A stretch of 64,000 nucleotides of DNA. Source: Combretum micranthum. Taxonomy: Eukaryota > Streptophyta > Magnoliopsida > Myrtales > Combretaceae. Location: positions 62,001 to 126,000 of the forward strand of contig JAMXBD010000204.1 of assembly GCA_024138025.1 (NCBI GenBank), read 5' to 3'. This document shows positions 43,749-54,841 of the stretch, in pieces. The translations under genes and the position numbers were made by a program. Positions within the stretch are counted from its first letter, which is position 1. Every line of letters begins with the position of its first letter. The notes under the pieces were generated by a model, which did no database searches, was not told where the DNA came from, and worked only from the letters and a program-made list of their open reading frames with translations.

Positions 43749-46100
43749 GGTAAATTACACTAAAAGGTCCCAACATTTTGATAAGTTTATTTAAAGTTCC
43801 AACGTTTGAAAAAATTATTTTTTTGAGTTTTAATTAAATATTTCTTTTGTTGATACATGTTAATGGAAACCTTATAAGAAGGGTATAACGTCCTAAAATA
43901 AGGATATTAATTACAACATGCCACATGTCCTTCTCTTTTAAGAACACTCCAAAGCTAAAATTCTAAACCACAAGTATACAGAATATAAAACTTCATATAA
44001 CCTCATAAAGGTTATATGTTTGAGTTATATCATAAACAATTCTTTTAAAGAAAACACTTTGTTGGCATAAACAAGAGTCAACAAATCTAATAGTTCAAAA
44101 ACTCAAATAGAACTTATAACAATATCAAAGTTTATAAAAGGAAATTTGCAAAACTTCATATCATTTTCCAAGTCTATGTTTAAGATCTATAACATCTTAA
44201 ATGTCAGCAGTATAGTCCATTCCACTAGCATCTTCCCCCTCATCCACATAAATATCATATCCTAATATGTCATACATAACTGGATCCTCACATGCTCTTG
44301 AAAATGATAAAAAAAATGAGGGAAACGCCTAGTATGCCAAACCACAAATAAAATGCAAATGCCACACAACATACATATATATTTTCATGCAGCTAATCCT
44401 AATGCAACCAACACAGTTTATTATCTTTAATTAATCAGCAAACAACGCAGTTTAGAGCTATAGTACTCTAGTTCCAAACTTGGAGTTTCTCATGACTCCT
44501 AAAAAACGATCAATATAGAAAATAGGTAATTATACATATATTAGTGTTGGAGAATCATCCATACATCATGGCCTCTACCAAAACATAATCTACCAGGATC
44601 ATTTCTATGCATAAATTCACTTAGGATAACCTCATACAAAGATGATCAGAGTGTCTCGTTAGTATCTCACCCTGCGTGGTCTTTACTAACCAAAGCTAAA
44701 CACAAGCAACAAAACAATTTTATATGTTATATATAATTAAGTTTATTTGATATTCTAATTCTACACACATACAACAAACAGATTTAAACCTACAAGCACA
44801 AACAATAAACAAGTTAAGGCTATACCTATATCAAATTTCAAGAATAGTACTCTAAATCTCTAATCTGTTTCTTATAACAAAACTCCTAATTCAACATAAC
44901 CTGATAACATGAACAGATAAAATTCAAAATACATCTCATTAGATAAACCTTATTCTATTCATATCTAAAACCAAATCTAACATAAATATAATATATACCT
45001 TTTTTTTTATCCAACACAAAAATCCTTTAGTTCAAAAATCTTCATGACCATTCTCCAAACCTAGAATTTCATTCAATCCATATATACCAGATATCAAAAC
45101 TACCATTTTTATAAAATTATAAAGATTAAAACTTTAAAATGCTTACCTAAATTCAATTCTAAATCCTTTAACACTAAAACCATCTACAGATAATTAGGGT
45201 TTTTCCAACTCTTTCAGACAATAGAAATTCTAAGGGAACTAAACATTGTATATCTTAAGGAAAAATGGTTATTCCATTACCTGATCTGATCCTCAATCTT
45301 CCTTAAACACCCACTTTTCAGATCTCCAAGAAAACTAGAACCAATTCTCTAATTCTCCTTTAAGACAATACGTAAAACCCTAAGAACTTTGATATTATCT
45401 ATGAAACTAGAATAAATTTGGTGATTCTATTACCTGATTTTGAATATCAACTTCTCTTGACGGCTAGGAACACTTCAAAGGATGTCTGCTAGGTTTAGGG
45501 TTTTGTTGGAGAAGAGAACAAAGAAAGAACATATAAAGGATTCGTGACTTTTTATTTTCTGCGCAACACACACGCTAGCAAATTCTAAAATGTACGTCGA
45601 CTCCTATGCTGGTGGCGTAAATCTTAGATTTGGCGGCGTACACGATACTGAGCATTTTTTTTTTATACAAAACAACACTGTCTCAATGCTGCCAAAGCCA
45701 CAACAACCTACACCGACGGTGCTCCTTCCTACGTCGGCGGCGTTGAGTCGGTGTTTGATATGAGATTTCTCATCCTTCGTCATGTGTCTGTCATGTGACC
45801 AAAATATCACTATAATTAGATTTTTGTCCATATTAACCTTATAATGTTATCTCATTTGACACTTTTATCTTTCTTTATACATTATTCATTTGTATATTAC
45901 AAAGGGTTTTCTAATTTTTAATAAAAAATTCTCCTGTTTACATGTATCAATGCAAACTTCAATCGACCTGCTTTTCTAAATGTTAGGACTTTTTTTTTTA
46001 AACAATAAAAAACGTTAGGACCTCTTTTGAATTATTCGAAATGTTAGGACCTCAAATGAACTTATCTTCAAACATTGAGACCTTCTGGTGTAATTTATCC
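43749..46100. mobile_element. Mutator-like TIR element, GGGTAAATTA family, long copy
   Basis: The left end GGTAAATTACACTAAAAGGT and the right end (reverse complement GGATAAATTACACCAGAAGG) are inverted repeats that stay similar for about 60 bp, and both match the short MITE at 1461-1738. The flanks carry tttatataaa (43738-43747) and tttatatgaa (46101-46110), an approximate 9-10-bp duplication. The 2.35-kb length is due to about 1.9 kb of additional DNA between the arms. No transposase frame is seen. Confidence 0.7.
43900..45840 (-). repeat. Insert inside the Mutator-like element, possibly a solo LTR
   Basis: This DNA is absent from the 278-bp relative. Its left edge (tataacgtcctaaaataagg) and right half (45480-45800, slightly GC-richer, with gcgcaacacacacgctag and ccgacggtgctccttcctac) look like a minus-strand LTR ending in GGACGTTATA. 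A short accttat word occurs near both borders (about 43884 and 45837), but a clean TG...CA plus TSD is not demonstrable. Confidence 0.35.
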
Positions 46101-46284
46101 TTTATATGAATTTTCATCAAAAGTAAAAGATGTTTTTCTTTATAATATGAGATTTGTTTTTTTATCATTAGTTTTTGTTTTAGGCTTCAGAGTATTTTAT
46201 ATTCTCGAATTACTAACATTATAATTAAAGTTGATGTGTTTATGCATATATAAATACTAGCGGATGGAATAGCCGCATGGCAAG

Positions 46285-47216
46285 ATAGCGGTGAACGGGT
46301 ATAGAGTAAGTAGGATATGAAGCACTACCTATACCCTACCTTGTAAAGTACATGGTATTAAATTTCATACTTGGAACCTATCCTATACTCTGTAAAACCT
46401 ATAGGATACCGAGTACTCTGTGGAACCTATAATTTTTTTTAATAAAATCTCTATTTTTTTTTTCATTCTTTTAAAACTCTAAGTTTATAGTCTATTGTTA
46501 TGTTTTATGTAACATGTAACACTATCTTATTTTCATCTATTCAATATAAACAACATGTGGAAAAAAAAATTAAAAAATAATTTGTTAATATCACAAGTTC
46601 TACACTATATAGAATCTATTCATGTGTGAAAGCTGCAACCCGCGACATATATATATGGAACCTATTTATGTGATATTAAACCAAATTATAAAATTTGCAC
46701 CAAATTCCAAAACTATACTTTGAAGCTACTTCTATGTTAATTAATGCAATAATATAAACAACGTTTCTACATAATTTCGGAGTTTAAGTATGTACATATA
46801 ATCGTAATTCTTCTAAAATAAAAATAACAAGTCATTTCTAATAAAATAGAACAAATTCTTTGATAATAAAACTTTCTAAAACGTAGTTTACAAACAATAA
46901 TCTTGAATATAAGTGGTTGTAAAATAAAAAAATAAAATATTATTATTTATTTTTTATATATTAATATTATTATATAAAATTTAACATATTAGATACATGA
47001 TATCCTAAAAACTACACTCTCAATAGTATAATACAGGTTCTAGGGCAGTTGTAGGGTAAAAAGATATCATACCTGTACCCTACACTGTAAGAGTAGCCTT
47101 CGAAAAATTTATATCCATACCCTACCTTATAACCCTAATTACCCATTTCAAACTCTACTTGGTCAAGAAAAGTTGGGAAGGGTACCTTATGCAACAGAGT
47201 TATCCATTCACCTCTA
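46285..47216. mobile_element. hAT-like MITE (TAGMGGTGAA family)
   Basis: The left end tagcggtgaacgggta and the right end (reverse complement tagaggtgaatggata) are short inverted repeats; the interior is AT-rich with repeated ataccctac/gtagggta words in both orientations. The flanking 8-mers atggcaag (46277-46284) and gttgcaag (47217-47224) match at 6 of 8 positions, suggestive of an old hAT duplication. No coding. Confidence 0.55.
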
Positions 47217-48846
47217 GTTGCAAGTGAACAATAATTATAAAATAGAAAAAATAGTTATATAAACATTATCAACAAAAGTTTTAAGAAAACTGTAATGAAA
47301 AAAAAAATTAAAAAGAAAATAGAGGGAAAGCGAATGAAAACATGAGACGGTAGGAGAAAAACGAAAAACAGAGTACTATTTTGCAGATAAAAGAAGTTGG
47401 TTTTAAAATTTAAATTATTAGTTATGTTTACTAAATTGATCCTATCAGTAAGGACAAAAATGATAAGAAAAATAATGGCAGAATATGTAGATAAATTGAA
47501 TAGGTTGCAATTATCCAAATAAATGAGAAAAAAATTTATATATCTATCTATTATTACTAAGCGAATCCTGTCATTTGGTATAAAAAATAAAAGACTAAAT
47601 TTTTAACAATTATTTTATATATACTTCACTCTCTTTCTCCTCCTCTTAATTTTGTGGAATAAAAATCGTTCCCATTCTTTTTTTTTTTTTTGGTTTTTTC
47701 CACATATGATGTGCAATGTAGGTGCATTATATACTAGTGTGTGTATATATATATATATATGTACCGGTACGAAAGTTGCATAAAACAATTATTCAAATAA
47801 ATTATTATTAGAAATTATACAACTACGATCTATACTAAATTGAAATGAAACAGTCCATTGAATTGTTCATTTTATTTATTTACATTTTTACATGAACCTT
47901 TTAAATCCCTTAATATTTAGTGTGACATGGCAATGGTTTAAAAAATTGAAAACCGTTACTTTTTACGTACTATAACTATTTCAATGAAAGATATAAGACT
48001 ATACAACGGATATTTTCCTTTTGATATTCTAAAGGTATTTATAGCTTTTTATCTACATCATGCAAAACCATGCAAAAAAAAAAAAACAGCCTAAATATAG
48101 GAAAAAATAAATGTTTAAAAGCATTAAATAGAAAAAATAAAAATAGACAAACTTAAAAAATTCTGAATAGTTTTACCATTACATATCTTAACAACAATAA
48201 TGATGTAGCATAAAATTTTATAAAATACACTATTTTTGTTCTATATTTGTACTATAGAATATATTTACTATTGCCTTTGCTTTTCCTTTCTCTTTCGACT
48301 TATATACTCATGATATATACACACACATGATGGTAAATCTATTATTTAGTAAATACAATAAATATAAGCGATGAAAATTTGTTGTCCCAAAAATACTATC
48401 TTGTTCTTATTCCTACAAATAAACACTCGACACATGTCATAGCGATAGTCATTATTTGTATATCATTAGAAAATAAGAAAAAGCATTATCATCATAATAG
48501 GAATCTACTTTAGTGAATAATAAGCATATCTTCTTTATAGAAAAATGGATTTTTTCTTCCTTTGATCATTGGGAAATTCTTTAGTTCTGTCATTAATTTT
48601 GACAGGATCGATCGGTCCTATCACTATCTAATGGCTTATACAAAATCCAGCCGTGATCAAATCATTAAAATAATTAATATTCGAATTATTATATTTATTT
48701 TAACGGCTAGATGATTGAAAGGACATAGAAGCTCCCTGGATCATTATATTAATTTGATAAACTCATACAAATAAAACTATATATTAATTACATGAATTAC
48801 CAAAGATGGACACAAAAATGCAAATTGACTTAGAAAAAGGAGAAGA

Positions 48847-48892
<46 letters not shown>

Positions 48893-49200
48893 TGCAGTAT
48901 TTATGAGGCAAAGTCCAAATTGCAAACAATAGTGATGATCATCGCTTCTTTAGGAGCCCCATAACCTGGAGGAAGATAACTTGTAAGTGTGAGAATAAAA
49001 CCCGCAAATAGAGAATCGGTAATAGCTGGTTATAAAATTAGAATTTCTATGATCTGTGAATTATGAAATTGAAAAAGGACTATAAATTCTATGGATTATA
49101 AACAGTATCATGTGATGCGTGACTTAATAAAACAAAAATAAAGACCAAATTCATCTAGATTGTATCTTCTTAGGAAAAACAAAGAGAGAGAGGGAAGGAA
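47217..49200. other. AT-rich intergenic DNA with TA and GA microsatellites
   Basis: No gene is recognised. (TA)n occurs at about 47743-47760, and (AT)n passing into (AG)n at about 48848-48891. Poly-A and GAA runs close the stretch at 49200-49240. Confidence 0.6.
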
Positions 49201-49356
49201 AAAAAAAAAAAAAGAAGAGGAAGAAGAAGAAGAAGAGATGTTGTAATATGAAACGGAGGGCCAAACTATCATCTTCGTTGCTTCGAATATGTTGTTTTCA
49301 TTGTTCGGAAGTATTGTGAGTCATCTATCATCTTCGTGTTTGTTTTCTTCAAAAAT

Positions 49357-49850
49357 ATGGCAAACTTGCTGGGACAAAATCAATTGAATTATGATCTGCT
49401 TTATTTGTCTTCATCGGATAATCTTGGAATGAGTTTAGGAAATGTCGCTTTTAATGGAACTCATTTCCTACCTTGGAGTAGAGTGATTAAACTTGGGTAG
49501 GGTGCGGAAATGAAATAAGGTTTTATTGATGAAAATTTACCTAAATCTAGTGAAGATTTTGTTGATTTTATTAAATGGGATAGGTATGACTATATGGTTT
49601 GGTGTAGGATTTTGAGCTCAATGAGTAGTGATTTGTGTCAAAACTATGCTTTAGAATTGTGGCAAGAATTAGAAGAACAATATGGTCACGTCAATGGACC
49701 TTTGGTTTCTCAAATTCAACCTAAAATAATCAATTTCAGACAAAGAAACATATCGGTAGAAGCTTATTATAATAAACCGAAGAAGTTCTTGGATGAACTT
49801 GGTGCTTTGAATGCATATCCAGGTTGTGATTGTGGAAGAATGTCCTATTA
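49357..49850 (+). pseudogene. Copia gag fragment (second element)
   Basis: From the ATG at 49357 the frame reads MANLLGQNQLNYDLLYLSSS, then NLGMSLGNVAFNGTHFLPWS. TAG and TAA interrupt shortly after (KLG-stop-GAEMK-stop). It then stays open from GFIDENLPKS through WCRILSSMSSDLCQNYALEL and LVSQIQPKIINFRQRNISVE to KKFLDELGALNAYPGCDCG. This is the copia gag with the usual DxxL..C.C motif. It loses similarity at about 49850, before the zinc knuckle. Confidence 0.72.
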
Positions 49851-49985
49851 CACATGTGGTCTTCAAGAAAAACTTGTTGATTTGGACAAATTATTGAGCC
49901 CCACATTTTTAATCTCATTCACTGGTGCACTAAATCTGTTGGGAGTTTCTTTAGCCTCCACCTCTTCAGTAACTATCAACACCTG

Positions 49986-50709
49986 TTAGTCAATCAACAG
50001 AGGCTTCTCCACAACGACTTTCTCACCAACATAATCATTGTAAGCATCAGCTTCTTTTCCATTGTCCTCACCATCACTAATTTGAGCACTCTGATCTTCG
50101 AGGGTTGAGTTATTATCTTGTCCAACCAATTCCTTTTTAGGTACTTTTGGAATTAGGTTTACTGGTTCAAGCATCTTTGGAATTTTCTGAGGAAGGATTT
50201 TCTTGTAGTCTAAGGGAATGAACTCCCGCTCCATCAAGTATTTCATCATAAAACAAGTCTTCACAGGCCCCTTGCCCTCACAGCATCTCACTGCCAAAAG
50301 TTTTTCCCACCAATACCATACATTACCCGCAAATGACTCTTCACTAACTTTATCGTCATACCCTTAGAAACTCTCATATGGTCAAAAAACTCTCAACTTC
50401 CTCAACCCAAACCCAAAACTCATCTAGATTTCTAATACCATCAAACTCAGAAATAACATATTTAAATTGAAAAATAATTTCATCTTTATACCTATAATTG
50501 CTTCTGTCATATAGTCTTCTGCTATCATGACCTCTTCTCCAGGCTAGATTTTCAAAAAACTCATATTTATCATCAGTATCATAAGTAACAGAACTAATCC
50601 TTAGATCGCCTTCCGGTCGTTTCCAATAATCTTTTCTGCTATTGTTGGTATTGGATTGATAGATCAGGTCACCAAAGTACTGTTCCACACGCCGGAATCT
50701 CTGACCCAT
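49986..50709 (-). pseudogene. Gypsy gag N-terminal part (minus strand), truncated
   Basis: The minus-strand ATG at 50707-50709 gives MGQRFRRVEQYFGDLIYQSN. ISEFDGIRNLDEFWVWVEEV then matches the gypsy gag signature in which a short IP.F.G....EFL.WL.EVE motif opens the domain. A stop follows, then a second frame with CEGKGPVKTCFMMKYLMERE and FIPLDYKKILPQK, the continuation of the same gag core. After about 50190 the sequence (VNLIPKVPKKELVGQDNNST and an acidic tail) is not recognisable. The 5' part lies 124 bp from a PBS at 50833, as expected. Confidence 0.65.
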
Positions 50710-50832
50710 GCTTTCCTCTACTACCCTTCATACCAGTCGCTCGTAACGTAGGACTTCCGTACCCCGAACACCGTCAAGAATACAATCGCCTCTTATTCTG
50801 CAGTCCATCGACATCTCCGCAAGATTCTGCTT

Positions 50833-50844
50833 GCTCTGATACCA
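50833..50844 (-). other. Primer-binding site of the minus-strand gypsy fragment
   Basis: GCTCTGATACCA on the plus strand is TGGTATCAGAGC on the minus strand, 3 bp from the LTR end (CTGCATCA, minus). It is a perfect initiator tRNA-Met-type PBS and fixes the orientation of the fragment. Confidence 0.85.
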
Positions 50845-50847
50845 ATC

Positions 50848-51463
50848 TGATGCAGCGTGGAAGCATTGAATAACAAACAACACTCATCGAGTGAATCTCA
50901 AAACGTGAACTTAATCACACCATTGCTAAGCAATTGCAATTTCAGAGAAAATCTTCTCAATTCAATATCAAAGATGTCCAATAGCAGTTTTTGTTAACAA
51001 AGACAAATCTAAAGGCCTATTTATACTATTACATAAAAATCCTAAAAAGGTAAAATAATAAATACAAAAACCCTAAAATACAATAGATATAATCTCAAGA
51101 AAAAGGAAAGAAATCATAAAATCCTAAAAAGGTAAATAATAAATACAATATTGACTAATAATAAAAACAAATCTGAAAAGGAAAATAATAAGTTGACTAG
51201 GAATAAAAACTGGCGGATTGTAATTAATGTTGACGATTTCAAAATTCAAAAGACAAACTGTTAGCAATGTAGGCTGGCTCCAATGCCAGCGACGTATCTT
51301 CCAACACCGATGATGTTTCTTCCAAGGCCGGCGACGTTTCTTCTAAGGCAGGCGATGTTTCTTCCAAGGCCGGCAACGTTTCTTCCAACACAAGCGATGT
51401 TTCTTCCAAGGCCGATGGCGTTTCTTTGTAGGCCGGCGGTATAGATGTTTATCACCTGCATCA
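50848..51463 (-). repeat. Gypsy LTR (616 bp) of the minus-strand fragment
   Basis: On the minus strand it starts TGATGCAGGTGATAAAC and ends GCTTCCACGCTGCATCA, so the first and last eight bases are complementary (TGATGCAG...CTGCATCA). A PBS adjoins its 3' side. Its 5' side is preceded (minus) by ggtcggagagaa, a PPT-like purine run, and by a Lys/Arg-rich frame such as precedes a 3' LTR. It therefore has internal sequence on both sides. Confidence 0.75.
51282..51428. repeat. Seven tandem 21-bp repeats inside the gypsy LTR
   Basis: Seven consecutive units of exactly 21 bp, consensus close to AAGGCCGGCGACGTTTCTTCC, run from 51282 to 51428 with partial units at both ends. Units alternate between AAGGCCGGC-like and AACACCGAT/AACACAAGC-like starts. 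On the minus strand they would encode a 7-residue repeat (GLGRNIA/VGRNVA), but this is within an LTR and is probably not translated. Confidence 0.9.
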
Positions 51464-51600
51464 TTCTCTCCGACCAACAAAGAACTCGACCTCGAGTTCT
51501 CGTTTTTCCGCCTTTTCCTCTTATTCTTCCTCTCTTTGGATTGTTTTGATTTATCTCATTTATCTCGTCGTTCGATTGCGATTCGCACCACATCATCTTA
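51464..51600 (-). other. Gypsy internal 3' end adjoining the LTR
   Basis: On the minus strand, aagaggaagaataagaggaa, then ggcggaaaaacgagaactcg leads through gagttctttgttggtcggag to the LTR. The ending recalls the ..SRSSFL..GEND-type tail and purine tract that precede 3' LTRs of plant gypsy elements. It would mean the 616-bp LTR was a 3' LTR of one unit and a 5' LTR of the next. Confidence 0.4.
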
Positions 51601-52680
51601 TCTTTTTCAAGACCTAACCAATAAAGAAATAGTTGCATCCGCTAAAGGATTGAACATATGGTATGTTTTGGAGTCACAACTTACTAATTCCAAGAATTTC
51701 TCTTATAATCCTCTATGCAGTTCAGATTTTTCTTCACATACTCTTCATGCTTGTGACAACTCTGATCTTGCAAAGTTGGTCATATTTCTTTCACATAGCA
51801 TTTAAACATTTGTAATGCTTCTAATTTAAAAGACTTTGTTCGTGATGTTTGTCATGAATCAAAGTGTCATTTCTTGTCCTTTTCTTATAGTGATAACAAG
51901 TCTACTTCACCTTTCAATTTGCTACATCTTGATTTATGGTAACATACCATGTTAGTTCTATAACAAGGGCAAATTATTTTCTCACAATTTTAGAAAACTT
52001 TAGTTATTGTACTTGGACCTAAATGCTACAACATAAGCCACAAGCTCCTAAATTTCTTTCAAAATTCTTCATGTATGTTCAAAATCATTTCAATTGTACT
52101 CTTAAAATTGTTCGCCTAGATAATGGACAAGAATTTATATCTAATGCTTCTATGTCCTTGTTTGATAACCTAGGCATTTAACATCAGCGTACCATGGTAT
52201 ATACTCCTCAACAAAATGGTTGTGATAAGCGTAAACATAGACACCTATTAGACACCACTCGTGCACTTTGTTTACATGTCAATTTACATAAAACCTTTTG
52301 GAGTAAGTGTGTTTTAACCACTACATACCATATCAATTTGATGCTTATGGCTGTTTTAAATTGGAAAACTCCTTTTAAGCTGATTTTTTGTCACACACCT
52401 GATGACACTCATCTTTGCACTATGGGTTTCCTTTGTTTTGCCTCATCTTCTTCACCTTTAAGTGATCAACTTGATCCACATGGTATCAAATGTATTTTGT
52501 TAGGATATAATCAAGGCAAAAAGGATATAAATCGTTTGACCTTGCTACAAAATAGATATTTCTTAGTTGAGATGTTGTCTTCCATGAAACATTTTTTCCT
52601 TATAAAGATTCTACTTTGCAACAGAATTCTCAGGATCATACGAGTCATGTTCCACATGTTTCTCTAGATGAAACTGATCT
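51601..52680 (+). pseudogene. Copia integrase (second element), broken
   Basis: Protease/pre-integrase traces come first (QDLTNKEIVASAKGLNIWYV), with DVCHESKCHFLSF-like and SPFNLLHLDLW-like sequence before the core. The core includes KIVRLDNGQEFISNASMSLF (second Asp), then YTPQQNGCDKRKHRHLLDTT. In active copia integrases this last motif is NG..ERKH; here the catalytic Glu position is not conserved. TAFWSKCVLTTTYHIN-like and DDTHLCTMGFLCFASSS follow. Stops and frame changes abound. The enzyme would insert the cDNA. Confidence 0.75.
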
Positions 52681-52879
52681 TCCTTTTGTTACTTCTTCTG
52701 TTCCCATTTTAGATGTTCCTTCATTTGATATTCCATTAGCATTACGTAGAAGTTTGAGAGAAAGACATCCTTTACAATGGCCTAATGATTAGATTCATTC
52801 ACTCCATTCGGTATCTTTGTCCACTACAACTACATCTTCATCTTATACCACGTATACTACTGCACATCCTTTCCAACTT

Positions 52880-54443
52880 ATCTCATTTTGCTACCTATCC
52901 TTCAGATTATTGTGCTTCACTTGCTAATGTATTGGCTATACCTGAACCATCATGTTATTTGCAAGCTAGTAAAAATCCTGAGTGGATACATGCTACACAA
53001 CAAGAATTAAATGCATTGGAACTCAATGAAACCTGAGAACTTACATCTTTACCTCATGGAAAGAAACCTATAGGTTGTAAATGGGTTTATAAGGTGAAGC
53101 ATACTCCTGCTGATAAGGTGCAGCACTATAAAGCTTGTCTTGTAGCGAAAGGGTATACTTGAGGGACAAGATTATAGTATTACTTTTTCCCCTGTTACTA
53201 AGTTGGGGATAGTCTGCATTTTATTAGCTATTGTTGGTGTTCGAGGATAGCATTTACATCAAATTGGTACTAATAACACCTTCCTTCATGGCTACTTAGA
53301 TGAGGACATTTATATGACTCCACTTAAAGGTTATAATCGTGCTATTTCAGGTCAAGTTTGTAAATTGAGGAGGTTACTCTATCGCCTCAAACAAGCATCT
53401 AGGCAATGAAATTTAGAGTTAACTTGATTTCTACTTCAACAGGGATTTTCTCAATCTAAGAGTGATTATTCACTCTTCACCCATAATGATTCCTTTAGTT
53501 TTCTAGCAATTTTACTTTATGTGGATTATATGCTTCTCAGATGAACTAATGAAGCATCTATTGCAGCTTTGAAAAGTTCTCTTCACTATAAGTTTACTAT
53601 TAAGGATCTTGGACTTGTTTGATTCTTTCGAGGCCTGGAACTTTGTCAAACTCCTTAAGGTATTTTGGTTAATCAGCATAAACACATTTTGGATATTCTA
53701 TAGGATTTTCGCTTGATAGGTGCTCTTCCTACTCATATTCCTTTACCAACTAGTGATAAGCTTCATAAGGAATCAGGGGATTCTATTCCTAGCCTTTCTT
53801 TCTATCAATGGATTTTGTGACGTTTATTAGATCTTACATTAACACTTCTTGACATCTCTTTCATCGTACATCACTTTGGTCAATTTCTATCTGATCCGCG
53901 TCATCATCTTTTACAAGCTTCGTCCCATGTTGTGTTCTATTTGAAAGGAACTATTTCTTTTGGGGCTTTATTATCCATTAAAAATCTTCTTCGTGTGCAT
54001 GATTATGCTGATTCTGACTAAGGAGCATGTCTTGATGATAGTAAGTTAGTAAATAGCTTCTACATTCTTTAGGAAATGCTTTCATTTCATGGAAAACAAA
54101 GAAGCAATCTTTGATTTCAACCTCTACAGCAGATGCCAAATACAGAAGTCTAGCTTCTGTTGTCAAAGAGCTTAAGTGGGTCACTTATATTTTAAAGGAT
54201 TTGGGTATGGATTTTGACTTATCTATTGCTTTTGGGTGTGAAAATAAGTCAGCTCTCCAAATTGTTGCAAATCCTTGTCATCATGCAAAGACCAAGCACA
54301 TAGAAATTGATATTCATTTTACTAGGGATCAAATCACAATTGGTTTCCTTCGCCTTTTTCATGTTCCTGGTCTTCTTCAGTTAGCATATATGTTTACAAA
54401 GTCTGTTTGTTCTAATGTGTTGCGGTTTTTTTTTCCAATTTAA
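52880..54443 (+). pseudogene. Copia RT-RNase H (second element), heavily broken
   Basis: The sequence opens YPSDYCASLANVLAIPEPSC, then ASKNPEWIHATQQELNALEL. After a stop, GCKWVYKVKHTPADKVQHYK continues. FLHGYLDEDIYMTPLKGYN and YVDYMLL (YVDD in active copies) mark the RT palm. The C-terminal frame from 54111 is open: STSTADAKYRSLASVVKELK, CENKSALQIVANPCHHAKTK and HIEIDIHFTRDQI, the RNase H end, with the stop at 54441-54443. There are well over ten stops or shifts overall. Confidence 0.8.
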
Positions 54444-54474
54444 GTCTTCGGGAAGATCCAACTTGAGGGGGTTT

Positions 54475-54841
54475 TGTGGGAATATCTATTTATTTTACTG
54501 AGGATAACATCAAGAATGGAAGACATAGTCAACCACACTTTTCAATCGCGCCCGCAATGGAAGATAGAGTCAACCACGGCCATGATTGAGCTCCTGCGGC
54601 TTAAACTGTGCTAAGGAGCAAATAAAGTAGGAATAGTTATCTTTGTTTGGCGTAGGTTGTTCGGTATACGAATAATTAATAGAAGAAGTTAGTTATGTCT
54701 AACAAATGAGTTGTGCGCGCGCACACACACACCCTCTCTGTAAAATACTTCAATTGAGATCGTTATTTTTTTTTTTTTAACTTCCATATCACTTTCTTTG
54801 TTCTCTGTTTCTTATAGCGGATTAGAAGCTTGGATTTTCAT
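54475..54841 (+). repeat. 3' LTR of the second copia element (3' edge approximate)
   Basis: After the RNase H stop comes aacttgagggggtttt, a purine-rich tract, then TGTGGGAATATCTATTT, a plausible LTR start. The segment includes a (GC)n/(AC)n run near 54715 and the ctctctgtaaaa and tctctgtttc words typical of copia LTR ends. The end CA is placed near 54839-54841 by judgement. No second LTR copy is in the window for confirmation. Confidence 0.5.

Larger units (their letters stand above)
49357..54474 (+). mobile_element. Second decayed Ty1/copia element (internal region)
   Basis: Gag (49357-49850), protease/pre-integrase remnants (51590-51950), integrase (51960-52680), RT (52880-53650) and RNase H (53930-54443) occur in copia order on the plus strand, followed by a purine-rich tract and a 3' LTR. 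A minus-strand gypsy fragment (about 49986-51600) has replaced the gag C-terminus and most of the protease. No matching 5' LTR is found upstream of 49357; GAA/AG-rich DNA lies there. The coding sequence has many stops. Confidence 0.8.

Noticed and set aside
43749..46100. CACTA-type transposon
   Set aside because: Termini are GGTAAATTACAC-like and not CACTA, and the flanking duplication is about 9-10 bp and not 3 bp.
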